This document shows positions 22,402 through 30,088 of a stretch of 30,088 nucleotides of DNA, piece by piece; the first letter of the stretch is position 1, and each line of letters begins with the position of its first letter. Below the pieces are notes generated by a model, which did no database searches, had not been told where the DNA came from, and saw only the letters and a list, made by a program, of their open reading frames with translations. This DNA comes from an uncultured Mycoplasmatota bacterium (GTDB lineage Bacteria; Bacillota_I; Bacilli_A; RF39; UBA660), in assembly GCA_900546715.1 (NCBI GenBank), contig UREA01000016.1:1-30088 (forward strand), given 5' to 3'. The translations under genes and the position numbers were made by a program.

Positions 22402-22436
22402 AAAATAAAATGGTAAGAAAAAGGAAGTGAATATAT
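22401..22436 (+). repeat. Direct repeat copy 2, functional hisS ribosome-binding region
   Basis: Identical over 36 bases to 22198-22233. It directly follows the T tail of the leader terminator, contains the AAGGAAGTGA Shine-Dalgarno sequence and ends on the first two bases of the hisS start codon. Confidence 0.85.
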
Positions 22437-23685
22437 GATTACAAAACCAAAAGGAACTTATGATTTAATGGGATTAGATGCTAAGATAAGTAATTATATT
22501 AATCATGAAATTGAATCATTTATGATTAATTATAATTATGAATATATTAGAACACCAGTATTTGAGGCAACAGAACTATTTCATAGAACTGTTGGAGATG
22601 GAACTGATATAGTTAAAAAAGAAACATATGACTTTACTGACCGGGGAGATAGAAGTATTACTTTAAGACCAGAAGGTACTGCAGGAGTAGTTCGTTCAGT
22701 TATTGAAAATAAGTTATATGGCAATAAAAATGATCCAATTAAGTTATATTATAATGAAACAATGTATCGTTATGAAAGGCCGCAATCAGGTAGATTTAGA
22801 GAATTTACACAATTTGGTGTTGAAGTTTTTAATAGTAATGATCCATTAATTGATGCCGAAGTTATATCTTTAGGATTTAATTTAATAAGTAGTTTAGGTT
22901 TAGATGATGTTGTAGTTAAACTAAACACTTTAGGAGATACAGAATCAAGAAAGAGATATAGTGAAGCCTTAGTAGATTATTTTAAACCACATATTAATGA
23001 GTTATGTGAAGATTGTCAAAATAGAATAAATACTAATCCTTTAAGAATACTTGATTGTAAAGTAGATAAAGATTCAGATATTTTAAAGAATGCTCCGAAG
23101 ATTAGTGATTATTTATCTGATGAATCAAAAATGCGATTTAATAAACTTAAAACTTATTTAGATAATTTAGAGATAGATTATGAAGTTGATGAGAGTATTG
23201 TTCGTGGGCTTGATTACTATGATGAATGTGTTTGGGAATATAAGCTTAATGATGACATTGCTCTTGGTGGTGGTGGTCGTTATAATACTCTAGTAGAAAA
23301 TCTAGGAGGACCAACTCTACCAGGGATAGGTTTTGCTCTAGGAATAGAGAGAATAATATTGAAGCTAAAAGAAAAAATAGGAGATAAAAAGGTTGATGCA
23401 AATATTGATGTATATATAATGAGTGTTTCTGAAGAAGAAAAAATATATGCAATTAAAATCGCTCAAGATTTAAGGCTTAATAATGTTATAACAGAAATTA
23501 ATGGGGCCAGTTTAAGTTTGAAATCACAATTTAAGATTGCTGATAATCTTGGAGCTAAATACTTAATTATTTTAAATAATGAAGATTTAAATAAGGGATT
23601 AGTTACGGTTAAAGATAATATTACAAAAGAAGAAGAAAAAGTTGATGAAGCAGTGATAGTAGATTATATTTTAGGAGTGATATGA
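22435..23685 (+). CDS. hisS: Histidyl-tRNA synthetase
   Basis: 416 residues, normal length. KPKGTYDLMG starts the class II core, motif 1 lies around YIRTPVFEATELFHRTVGDGTDIVKKETYDF, TLRPEGTAGVVR and MYRYERPQSGRFREFTQFGVEVF form motif 2, the His-specific RGLDYYDECVWEYK (HisA/HisB region) and GGGGRYNTLVENLGG follow, and motif 3 is LPGIGFALGIERI. The C-terminal anticodon domain (DVYIMSVSEEEKIYAIKIAQDLR) is complete. It charges tRNA-His. It is the first gene of a packed run to gatB. Expression is probably controlled by the unusual leader upstream; no T-box is present. Confidence 0.97.
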   Translation: MITKPKGTYDLMGLDAKISNYINHEIESFMINYNYEYIRTPVFEATELFHRTVGDGTDIVKKETYDFTDRGDRSITLRPEGTAGVVRSVIENKLYGNKNDPIKLYYNETMYRYERPQSGRFREFTQFGVEVFNSNDPLIDAEVISLGFNLISSLGLDDVVVKLNTLGDTESRKRYSEALVDYFKPHINELCEDCQNRINTNPLRILDCKVDKDSDILKNAPKISDYLSDESKMRFNKLKTYLDNLEIDYEVDESIVRGLDYYDECVWEYKLNDDIALGGGGRYNTLVENLGGPTLPGIGFALGIERIILKLKEKIGDKKVDANIDVYIMSVSEEEKIYAIKIAQDLRLNNVITEINGASLSLKSQFKIADNLGAKYLIILNNEDLNKGLVTVKDNITKEEEKVDEAVIVDYILGVI

Positions 23686-24056
23686 TGGATACAAATAAAA
23701 ATAGTTTATTAATGCATTGGTTTTATTATTACGGTCAAATACCTAAAAGTTTAAAAATATTTGGTGAATTTGATCGTATTAAAAATGTTCGTTTTAATGA
23801 TTTATATGAGTATGCAGTTGCATCATTTGCTGATAATCTTGCTGATCAATTATTGATAAATGCAATTTTGCATGAAGATGTTGATGAATTTTTAAATAAT
23901 TTTCATGATAAGTTTTTAGAATTTAAAAAAGAACATCCAGAAGCTTTTGAATTAATGGAAGAAGTATTTTTAGAAAAAATGAAAAGTACTTATTTAAATC
24001 AAAATGCTGCTGGTCCAACTGATTTAGTAATGTTTAGTAATAGAAAGGGTAGATAA
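23682..24056 (+). CDS. Uncharacterised 124-aa protein in the hisS-asnS operon
   Basis: Not recognised. TTAGGAGTGA precedes ATGATG at 23682-23687 (either ATG may be used); the gene overlaps the hisS stop by 4 nt and ends one base before the asnS ATG, so it is tightly coupled to both synthetase genes. It is predicted soluble and mostly helical: an aromatic N-terminus (MHWFYYYGQIPKSLKIFGEFDRI), an acidic middle (HEDVDEFLNNFHDKFLEFKKEHPEAFELMEEVFLEKM) and the tail NAAGPTDLVMFSNRKGR. No nucleic-acid-binding or enzymatic motif is evident. Confidence 0.75.
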   Translation: MMDTNKNSLLMHWFYYYGQIPKSLKIFGEFDRIKNVRFNDLYEYAVASFADNLADQLLINAILHEDVDEFLNNFHDKFLEFKKEHPEAFELMEEVFLEKMKSTYLNQNAAGPTDLVMFSNRKGR

Positions 24057-24057
24057 T

Positions 24058-25428
24058 ATGGAAATAAAATATATATTTGATAATGCCAAAGATTTAGAGA
24101 ATAAAGAGGTTATTCTAAATGGTTGGATTAGAAATCACCGACCTCAAAAAGAGTTTGGTTTTATTGATTTTTCTGATGGAACTTGTTTTAAACATTTACA
24201 AATTGTTTATGATAATACTTTAAGTAATTTTTTAGATGTTTCTAAATTACTTGTTGGTTCATCTATAAGTGTAGAAGGTACTTTAGTTAAATCAAGTGGT
24301 AACCAAGAATATGAAGTAAAAGCTAAGAATATTGTGATACTTGATAGTTGCCCTAGTGATTTTCCTATTCAAGCTAAAAGACATACTAAAGAGTTTTTAA
24401 GAGAAAATGCTTATCTTAGAGCTAGAACTAATATGTTTCAAGCAGTATTTAGAGTGCGTTCCCTAGCTGCGCAGGGCATTCATAAGTATTTTGGAGATAA
24501 TGGTTATATTTATTTTAATGCTCCAATAATTACGGCGAGTGATTGTGAAGGGGCTGGAGAAATGTTTCAAGTTACAACTCTTGATTTAGATAAGATAGCT
24601 AAAAGTGGTAAAGTAGATTATGATAAAGATTTCTTTGGTAAACTTACTGGTCTTACTGTATCAGGACAGTTAGAAGCAGAAACCTATGCTTTAGCTTTTT
24701 CTAAAGTTTATACTTTTGGACCAACTTTTAGAGCGGAAAATTCTAATACTAAAACCCATATGGCAGAATTTTGGATGATTGAACCAGAAATAGCTTTTTG
24801 TGATTTATTTGGCTTAATGGATATTGAAGAAGAAATGCTTAAATATGTAATTAAATATGTCTTAGATAATGCCAAAGATGAAATAGAATTTTTAGATAAA
24901 TTTGTTGAAAATGGTTTAAAAGCAAAATTAGAAAAAGTAGTGGATTCTCATTTTACTAGAGTAACTCATGAAGAAGTAATAAAAATATTAAAAGAATCAA
25001 AAGAAAAATTTGAATTTACTCCAGAATATGGTGAAGATATTGCTAAAGAACATGAAAAATATATCACTGAATATTTCGGAGGTCCAGTATTTATTTATAA
25101 CTGGCCAAAAGATATTAAAGCATTTTATATGAAACAAAATGATGATGGTAAAACTGTTGGAGCGGTAGACTTAGAACTACCTGGTGTTGGTGAGTTAATG
25201 GGTGGTTCACAAAGAGAAGAAAATTATGATAAACTAGTGAGTAGAATGAAAGAACTTGGAATGAATGTAGATGATATGTATTGGTATGTAAATTTAAGAA
25301 AATATGGTAGCTCTATTCATTCTGGTTTTGGTTTAGGTTTTGAAAGACTCATCATGTATTTAACTGGTATGGAAAACATTAGAGATGTTATTCCATATTA
25401 TAGAACACCTGGAAATTGTGAGTTTTAA
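24058..25428 (+). CDS. asnS: Asparaginyl-tRNA synthetase
   Basis: 456 residues of the AsnRS subgroup of class IIb synthetases. The N-terminal OB-fold has LNGWIRNHRPQKEFGFIDFSDGT. ITASDCEGAGEMFQVT carries the subgroup signature, GQLEAETYALAFSKVYTFGPTFRAENSNTKTHMAEFWMIEPE covers motif 2, and SGFGLGFERLIMYLTGMENIRDVIPYYRTPGNCEF is motif 3 and the typical C-terminus. It charges tRNA-Asn directly, so transamidation is not required for Asn. AAAGGG lies 8 nt before ATG 24058. It follows the unknown 124-aa gene by one base and precedes the next by two. Confidence 0.96.
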   Translation: MEIKYIFDNAKDLENKEVILNGWIRNHRPQKEFGFIDFSDGTCFKHLQIVYDNTLSNFLDVSKLLVGSSISVEGTLVKSSGNQEYEVKAKNIVILDSCPSDFPIQAKRHTKEFLRENAYLRARTNMFQAVFRVRSLAAQGIHKYFGDNGYIYFNAPIITASDCEGAGEMFQVTTLDLDKIAKSGKVDYDKDFFGKLTGLTVSGQLEAETYALAFSKVYTFGPTFRAENSNTKTHMAEFWMIEPEIAFCDLFGLMDIEEEMLKYVIKYVLDNAKDEIEFLDKFVENGLKAKLEKVVDSHFTRVTHEEVIKILKESKEKFEFTPEYGEDIAKEHEKYITEYFGGPVFIYNWPKDIKAFYMKQNDDGKTVGAVDLELPGVGELMGGSQREENYDKLVSRMKELGMNVDDMYWYVNLRKYGSSIHSGFGLGFERLIMYLTGMENIRDVIPYYRTPGNCEF

Positions 25429-25430
25429 AA

Positions 25431-26273
25431 ATGGAAGATGTAAAAAACAATTTAGGAGATTATTTATTTTTAAATGGTGATGGTGGCTTGTACAAAGAAA
25501 GAGATAAGTTATATGATACAAGATTACCTAGAGTTTATGGTGATGCAGGAAAGTTAATTTATGTTGACTTTCCTAATCCCATATTACTTGATCAAAATTA
25601 TGAAATAATCACCATTAATGGAGTGATAGTTCATAATATCAATGGTAAAATGTTTGTGGTTAAGAAAAATGATCGCGACGGATTCTATTTAATGGATAAC
25701 TTGGGTAATATAAGTACTAAACACTATGATAACTTAGTAGTATGTACTAATGCTTTAGCAATACTTAGTAATAATTATTATAAAAATAGTAAAATAGATC
25801 ATGTATATACTATAGTTACAGAAGATGGTATTTTGTGGGAAAGTAAAACTTTACCTGATCAATTATTTAGTGAAAGTGGTTATTATATCTTAAGAGACAA
25901 AATAAATACATCTAAATTTAAAGGTTTAACTTTAGATGTATTATATGATAATCATAATAATCCTATAAAAGCATCAATAAATGATGACTTACTTGATTAT
26001 TATGAATCTATTAAGAGTGAAGTTATTCCAAAAGAAAGAAAAATTGATTCAAGATTTGTAATTGAAGAATTTACAAAAAGAGAGTTGATTAATTTAGGTT
26101 TTGGTACACATAATGATTCTTTAGTTGATATGATAATTGATGCAAATAGCAAAAATACTTTATTGGTAGTATCTTTAAATACTGGTAGAGTATTAACTTT
26201 TAAAGGTCCTGAGATGGAAGAGTTAGAAAAAGCAAATAAAGAACATTTAAGATTATTAAGGAGATATAAATGA
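25431..26273 (+). CDS. Uncharacterised 280-aa protein in the asnS-gat operon
   Basis: Not recognised. There is no signal peptide or membrane helix. The first 170 residues are beta-rich with repeated strand-turn units ending in D/N-G (LNGDGGLYKERDKLY, FVVKKNDRDGFYLMDNLGNIS, YTIVTEDGILWESKTL), resembling WG-repeat or small beta-propeller proteins but with no clear family match. The C-terminal 80 residues are helical (RFVIEEFTKRELINLGFGTHNDSLVDMIIDANSKNT) and end in a charged helix (MEELEKANKEHLRLLRRYK). No convincing Shine-Dalgarno site precedes ATG 25431, two bases after the asnS stop, so translation probably depends on coupling. It overlaps the kinase gene by 4 nt (ATGA). Confidence 0.7.
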   Translation: MEDVKNNLGDYLFLNGDGGLYKERDKLYDTRLPRVYGDAGKLIYVDFPNPILLDQNYEIITINGVIVHNINGKMFVVKKNDRDGFYLMDNLGNISTKHYDNLVVCTNALAILSNNYYKNSKIDHVYTIVTEDGILWESKTLPDQLFSESGYYILRDKINTSKFKGLTLDVLYDNHNNPIKASINDDLLDYYESIKSEVIPKERKIDSRFVIEEFTKRELINLGFGTHNDSLVDMIIDANSKNTLLVVSLNTGRVLTFKGPEMEELEKANKEHLRLLRRYK

Positions 26274-26818
26274 ATAAAATTATAGTAATACTTGGTATGT
26301 GCGGTTCTGGTAAATCAGTATTTTGTGATTATTTAGAAAAAAAGCATGATTTTAAGAGGATATATTTTGGAGAAGTTACTTTTGATAAGTTAAAAGAGAG
26401 TGGTTTAGAAGTGAGTCCCGATAATGAGCGAATGATGCGCGAAAAATTACGGCGTGATGGTGGCATGGGTGTTTATGCAACCCTAAATATTCCTAAAATA
26501 AAGGATGCAATAAATACAAGTGATGTATTAGTTGAAAGTCTTTATTCTTGGGATGAACTTAAAATTTTACAAGAAAACTTTAGTAATATTACAACTATTG
26601 CCATAGTTGTAGATAAAAATATTCGTTATGAAAGACTAGAGGTAAGAGAATATAGACCACTAACAAAAGAAGAAACAGCTAAAAGAGATTTAACCGAAAC
26701 TGAAAATATAAAGAAATGTGAACCAATTGCTAATGCTGATTATTACATAATGAATAATGGAACAATCGAAGAATTTTATGAAAGGTGTGATGAAGTACTA
26801 AATGAAATTTACAAGTGA
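26270..26818 (+). CDS. P-loop kinase-like ATPase (dephospho-CoA kinase/UPF0200-like)
   Basis: 182 residues with Walker A GMCGSGKS at about residues 9-16. REKLRRDGGMGVYATLNIPKIKDAI resembles the LR-x-HG region of the UPF0200/dephospho-CoA-kinase-like NMP-kinase fold proteins. The lid region has RYERLEVREYRPLTKEETAKRDLTE, and the end (ANADYYIMNNGTIEEFYERCDEVLNEI) is typical of small-molecule P-loop kinases. The substrate cannot be read from sequence; a nucleotide or coenzyme kinase is plausible. It overlaps its upstream neighbour by 4 nt and gatC by 17 nt, so it is co-translated with the amidotransferase genes, but a role in tRNA charging is only a contextual guess. Confidence 0.75.
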   Translation: MNKIIVILGMCGSGKSVFCDYLEKKHDFKRIYFGEVTFDKLKESGLEVSPDNERMMREKLRRDGGMGVYATLNIPKIKDAINTSDVLVESLYSWDELKILQENFSNITTIAIVVDKNIRYERLEVREYRPLTKEETAKRDLTETENIKKCEPIANADYYIMNNGTIEEFYERCDEVLNEIYK

Positions 26819-27101
26819 AATGGTTGATGATTTAGCAAATAAATTACTTATTGGTTTAAGTGAAGAAGAAAACGATTTAGTATTAAGAGAATTTGAGTTA
26901 ATTGATGAGGCAATGCAAGTTATTGCTAATATGAAGAATATTGATGATATCGAACCTATGACTCATGCTCTAGATGATACGGAAATAATGCTTAGAGAAG
27001 ATATTCCAGAAGAATCTGTACCAATTGAAGATTTGCTTGCTAATTGTGATAACTATGAAGACAGAGAAATAGTAGTACCAAGGGTGGTGCAAAATGACTG
27101 A
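26802..27101 (+). CDS. gatC: Aspartyl/glutamyl-tRNA amidotransferase subunit C
   Basis: 99 residues: helices at the N-terminus (SEMVDDLANKLLIGLSEEENDLVLREFELIDEAMQVI), then the conserved NIDDIEPMTHALDDTEIMLREDIPEES linker that wraps between GatA and GatB, and a C-terminal VPRVV. GatC stabilises the GatCAB complex. The ATG at 26802 lies inside the end of the kinase gene; AAAGGTGTGATG is upstream at slightly long spacing. It overlaps gatA by 8 nt. Confidence 0.93.
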   Translation: MKFTSEMVDDLANKLLIGLSEEENDLVLREFELIDEAMQVIANMKNIDDIEPMTHALDDTEIMLREDIPEESVPIEDLLANCDNYEDREIVVPRVVQND

Positions 27102-28545
27102 ACTAGGAATTGTTAAATTACATGAAAAATTAATAAATAAAGAAATAACTAGTGAGGAATTAGTTAAAGAAAGTTTAGATAAATCTCACAAATTAAATGA
27201 AACTTGTAATGCTTTTGTAACAATTATTGATGATGCAAAAGAAGTTGAAGTAACTGATAATCTACTTTCAGGTATTCCATATGGCATTAAAGATAATTAT
27301 TCAACTAAAGGAATACTTTCAACTGGATCAAGTAATACCTTAAAAGATTATGTGCCATTTTTTGATGCAACAGCAGTTGCTAATTTAAGAGCGTGTGGAG
27401 CAGTTGCAGTTAATAAAACGGCAATGGATGAATTTGGTATGGGAGGAACTGGTACAACAGCTCATACGGGTATTATTCATAATCCTTGGGATTTATCAAG
27501 AAGCTGTTCAGGATCATCAAGTGGTTCTGCGGCGGCTGTTGCGGCGGGAGTTTATCCTTATGCTTTAGGTAGTGATACCGGGGACTCAATTAGAAAGCCA
27601 GCAGCTTTTTGTGGTATAGTTGGATATAAACCAACCTATGGTATGATTTCTCGTTATGGTTTATTTCCTTTTGCATCAAGTTTGGACACTTGTGGTGTCT
27701 TAACACGTAGTGTTCAAGATGCGGCGATTGTTGTTGATGCAATGAAAGGGCAAGATGATAAGGATGCAACAAGTTGGGACTCAAGTAATATTCATTTATA
27801 TGAATCTCTAAATGGTAAAGTTGAAGGTAAAAAAGTATTTTATATTAAAGAAATAGTAGATATAGAGAATTATCCAAATGCATCTGATACATTAAAAATG
27901 CATTTAGAAAATTTTCATAAATCATTAGATATTCTTGCATCTTTAGGAGTAGAGGTAGATGAAGTATCAATTGACAAAGAATTACTTAGAGTAATACCTA
28001 GTGTATATGTATGCCTTTCATGTGCTGAGGCAACAAGTAACCTATCTAATATGACTGGTATTATCTTTGGTCCTCGTGGTAATGGCTCAAATGTATTTGA
28101 TATGATGAAAGATCACAGAACTAAAGGTTTTTCACCTCTTATAAAACGCAGATTTGTCATAGGTTCATATATCTTACAAAAAGAAAATCAAGAAAGATAT
28201 TTTGTGGGGGCTCAAAAAGCTAGAAGATTAATAGTTGATAAAATAAAAAGTTTATTTGATACATATGATGCTCTAATTTTACCAGTTTCAACAGGTCCGG
28301 CACCACTTTTAGAAAATGAAAGTGATAATTTGAATAATTCAGATACAACACTTTTAGAAGAACACTTACAAATTGGTAATTTCGGAGGTTTCCCATCAAT
28401 TACTATACCTAATGGACTAATTAATAACCTACCTGTAGGTATTAATATAACTGGTAATGTATATGATGATGCAAATGTTTTAAATATTGCATATGCATTA
28501 GAATCACAAATGAATTATAAAGATATGGTGGTCAAAGATGAATAA
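27094..28545 (+). CDS. gatA: Aspartyl/glutamyl-tRNA amidotransferase subunit A
   Basis: 483 residues of the amidase-signature family. GatA releases ammonia from glutamine for GatB. The catalytic triad is K66 (GIPYGIKDNY), cis-S141 (GSSSGSAAAVAAG) and nucleophile S165 (GSDTGDSIRKPAAFCGIVGYKPTYGMISRYG), with the same spacings as Staphylococcus aureus GatA (K79, S154, S178). Two substitutions stand out: the residue before the nucleophile is D164 where GatA normally has Gly, and the GGSSGGS segment reads SGSSSGS. Similar TGDS forms may be normal in Mollicutes relatives; I recall this but cannot check. AGGGTGGTG precedes ATG 27094. It overlaps gatB by 8 nt. Confidence 0.95.
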   Translation: MTELGIVKLHEKLINKEITSEELVKESLDKSHKLNETCNAFVTIIDDAKEVEVTDNLLSGIPYGIKDNYSTKGILSTGSSNTLKDYVPFFDATAVANLRACGAVAVNKTAMDEFGMGGTGTTAHTGIIHNPWDLSRSCSGSSSGSAAAVAAGVYPYALGSDTGDSIRKPAAFCGIVGYKPTYGMISRYGLFPFASSLDTCGVLTRSVQDAAIVVDAMKGQDDKDATSWDSSNIHLYESLNGKVEGKKVFYIKEIVDIENYPNASDTLKMHLENFHKSLDILASLGVEVDEVSIDKELLRVIPSVYVCLSCAEATSNLSNMTGIIFGPRGNGSNVFDMMKDHRTKGFSPLIKRRFVIGSYILQKENQERYFVGAQKARRLIVDKIKSLFDTYDALILPVSTGPAPLLENESDNLNNSDTTLLEEHLQIGNFGGFPSITIPNGLINNLPVGINITGNVYDDANVLNIAYALESQMNYKDMVVKDE

Positions 28546-29962
28546 ACAAAAGATAGTAATAGGTTTAGAAATGCATTGTGAAATGACTAGTAATTCTAAA
28601 GTATTTTCTAGTGCTCGTAACTCTTATAATGAACTTGCTAATGATAATGTGGCACCACTAGATATGGCTTTTCCAGGAACTTTACCAACGCTTAATAAAG
28701 AATGTGTTAGAAAAGCAATTTTAATGAGTTTAGCACTAAATTGCCAAGTTCCAGAATATTTCTATTTTGATCGTAAAAACTATTATTATCCAGATCTTCC
28801 TAAAGGTTATCAAATAAGTCAAATGCATGATCCAATAGGTACAAATGGTAAGGTAATAATAGATTGTAATGGTAAAGAAAAGACAGTATTCATTCATGAT
28901 ATTCATCTAGAAGAAGATTCAGCTTCACTCGATCACTATTCTGATGCAACATTAATAGATTATAACCGTTCTGGTGTGCCTTTACTTGAACTTGTTACAG
29001 AACCATGCTTAAATTCAGCTGATGAAGCAATAGCGTTCTTGGAAGAAATGAGGAGAATTTATAGGTATTTAGATGTTTCTGAGGCCGATACTAAAAAAGG
29101 TCAAATTAGATGTGATGTCAATGTATCTATAATGGATGAAGATAGTACAACACTAGGAACTAAAGTAGAAATAAAAAATGTTAATTCATTTGCCAATGTT
29201 CGTGAAGCGATAAACTATGAAGTAAATAGACAATTAAAACTAAAAGAAGCTGGAAGATACGAAGAAGTAGAACAAGAAACTAGAAGATTTGATGAAGAGA
29301 GTGGTACTACTATTAGAATGCGTGGTAAAGTAGATGCCATTGATTATAAATACTTTGTTGAACCAAATCTTCCTAAATATAAAATAACTAAAGAGTATCT
29401 TGAATCTATAAAGAAAAATATTCCATTACTTCCTCGGGATAGAAAACTCTATTATATAAATAAATATAATTTAACAGAACATGAAGCAACTCTTATTATC
29501 AAAGATAAAGATTATGCTGATTACTTTGAAGAGTGCATTAATATAGGAATAGATGTAAAAAGTGCCTATAACTGGTTAGTAGGTAATATTACTTCTTACT
29601 TAAATAAAGAAGATATAACTTTAAAAGATTTCTTTATACAACCGACATATCTAAAAGAAATAATAGATGCAATAAATAATAATACAATATCAAGTAAACA
29701 AGCTAAAGAAATATTTAATGAATGTTTAAATACTTTAAAAGAACCAAAAGAATTTATTAGTAATAATACTCAAGTATCTAATAAAGATGAACTTGAAAAT
29801 ATAATTGATAATATACTTACAAATAATCAAAAACAAATAGAAGATTATAAAAATGGTAAAACGAATCTATTTGATTATTTTGTAGGCCAAGTAATGAAGG
29901 AAACTAAAGGTAAAGCTAATCCAGTTATTACTAAAGAAATATTAAAAGACAAGTTAGACTGA
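28538..29962 (+). CDS. gatB: Aspartyl/glutamyl-tRNA amidotransferase subunit B
   Basis: 474 residues. VIGLEMHCEMTSNSKVFSSARN starts the kinase/transamidase cradle; FYFDRKNYYYPDLPKGYQISQMHDPIG and IHDIHLEEDSASLDH contain the metal- and tRNA-binding residues; YNRSGVPLLELVTEPCL, DTKKGQIRCDVNVSI and KVEIKNVNSFANVREAINYE are all conserved. The helical GatB/YqeY tail (about 330-474) ends with FVGQVMKETKGKANPVITKEILKDKL. GatB phosphorylates misacylated Glu-tRNA-Gln (or Asp-tRNA-Asn) and transfers ammonia. With AsnRS present here, its main duty is probably Gln-tRNA-Gln. It is the last gene of the operon; no clear intrinsic terminator follows. Confidence 0.97.
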   Translation: MNKQKIVIGLEMHCEMTSNSKVFSSARNSYNELANDNVAPLDMAFPGTLPTLNKECVRKAILMSLALNCQVPEYFYFDRKNYYYPDLPKGYQISQMHDPIGTNGKVIIDCNGKEKTVFIHDIHLEEDSASLDHYSDATLIDYNRSGVPLLELVTEPCLNSADEAIAFLEEMRRIYRYLDVSEADTKKGQIRCDVNVSIMDEDSTTLGTKVEIKNVNSFANVREAINYEVNRQLKLKEAGRYEEVEQETRRFDEESGTTIRMRGKVDAIDYKYFVEPNLPKYKITKEYLESIKKNIPLLPRDRKLYYINKYNLTEHEATLIIKDKDYADYFEECINIGIDVKSAYNWLVGNITSYLNKEDITLKDFFIQPTYLKEIIDAINNNTISSKQAKEIFNECLNTLKEPKEFISNNTQVSNKDELENIIDNILTNNQKQIEDYKNGKTNLFDYFVGQVMKETKGKANPVITKEILKDKLD

Positions 29963-29988
29963 GTCTGTAAAAAAAATTGTGTAAATAG

Positions 29989-30025
29989 AAATCTCTCTAT
30001 GATAAAATAAGAAAAGGAGAGATTT
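29989..30025 (+). promoter_or_regulatory. Inverted repeat and extended -10 at the start of the next gene
   Basis: AAATCTCTC (29989-29997) and GAGAGATTT (30017-30025) are perfectly complementary over 9 bp, and the second arm contains the Shine-Dalgarno core AAGGAGAG. TG-A-TAAAAT (30000-30008) between them is a probable extended -10. In RNA reading through from gatB the hairpin would hide the ribosome-binding site; RNA started at the local promoter would lack the first arm. Confidence 0.5.
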
Positions 30026-30029
30026 TTAA

Positions 30030-30088
30030 ATGAAAGAAAAAAATAATAATTCAGGAAAAGAAATATTACAATTATTGCAAGAAAATTA
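30030..30088 (+). CDS. Start of an unidentified gene, cut by the window edge
   Basis: ATG 30030 follows AAGGAGAG (30014-30021) at good spacing and stays open to the end (MKEKNNNSGKEILQLLQEN...). Only 19 residues are visible: a charged, Asn-rich N-terminus leading into a helix. No function can be assigned. Confidence 0.6.
   Translation, partial: MKEKNNNSGKEILQLLQEN

Noticed and set aside
22046..22434. T-box or known riboswitch in front of hisS
   Set aside because: There is no TGGNACCGCG sequence and no recognisable stem I; the repeats match no riboswitch I know.

Overview
The window is AT-rich DNA (roughly 28-30% G+C by eye) from a low-GC Gram-positive bacterium of the Bacilli, probably an uncultured gut lineage close to the Mollicutes/RF39-type Bacilli. 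The evidence is the gene order (ireB-ruvX-yrzB-mltG-trmR-trhP1-trhP2-greA; rel-dtd-aspS...hisS; asnS; gatCAB), a T-box leader, B. subtilis-like promoters and strong Shine-Dalgarno sites. UGA is used as a stop (for example in the first nuclease gene, ruvX, hisS and gatB) and Trp is TGG, so this is code 11, not the Mycoplasma code. The taxonomic placement is inference.

Layout. 1-1023: a small unknown gene behind two tandem consensus promoters, then a tRNA-Ile(CAU)/tRNA-Leu(UAG) pair with its own promoter and terminator. 1184-2511: an accessory two-gene unit, an MvaI/BcnI-like restriction endonuclease followed by an overlapping paralogue that has lost the catalytic motif. 2588-2817: a structured non-coding RNA of unidentified family with its own promoter and terminator. 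2880-9232: a housekeeping run for PASTA-kinase signalling (IreB), nucleic-acid processing (RuvX), glycan strand termination (MltG), wobble-uridine 5-methoxyuridine synthesis (TrmR, TrhP1, TrhP2), GreA and trigger factor. 9385-11115: an XRE regulator and a membrane-anchored surface protein whose C-terminal DUF6273/C-type-lectin-like domain carries an A-depleted, GC-raised patch resembling a diversity-generating-retroelement variable region. 11112-12398 (minus): a MATE/SpoVB-like flippase.

12487-30088: a long translation block. Rel (synthetase motifs kept, hydrolase motif degraded), a HAD nucleotidase, Dtd, and AspRS under an Asp-type T-box. In B. subtilis hisS and aspS are adjacent; here they are separated by an accessory island: a GntR/YtrA-type regulated ABC transporter with a perfect operator palindrome, then a stand-alone HipA-like kinase. 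hisS follows behind an unusual 389-bp leader containing a duplicated copy of its own ribosome-binding region, two identical SD-ATG minigene motifs and an attenuator-like terminator with a possible antiterminator. hisS, an unknown gene, asnS, another unknown gene, a P-loop kinase and gatCAB then run as one tightly packed operon. A new gene begins at the right edge.

The strongest leads are the putative hypermutable tip of the surface protein, the nuclease/pseudo-nuclease pair, the hisS leader, the hydrolase-degenerate Rel and the unassigned ncRNA.
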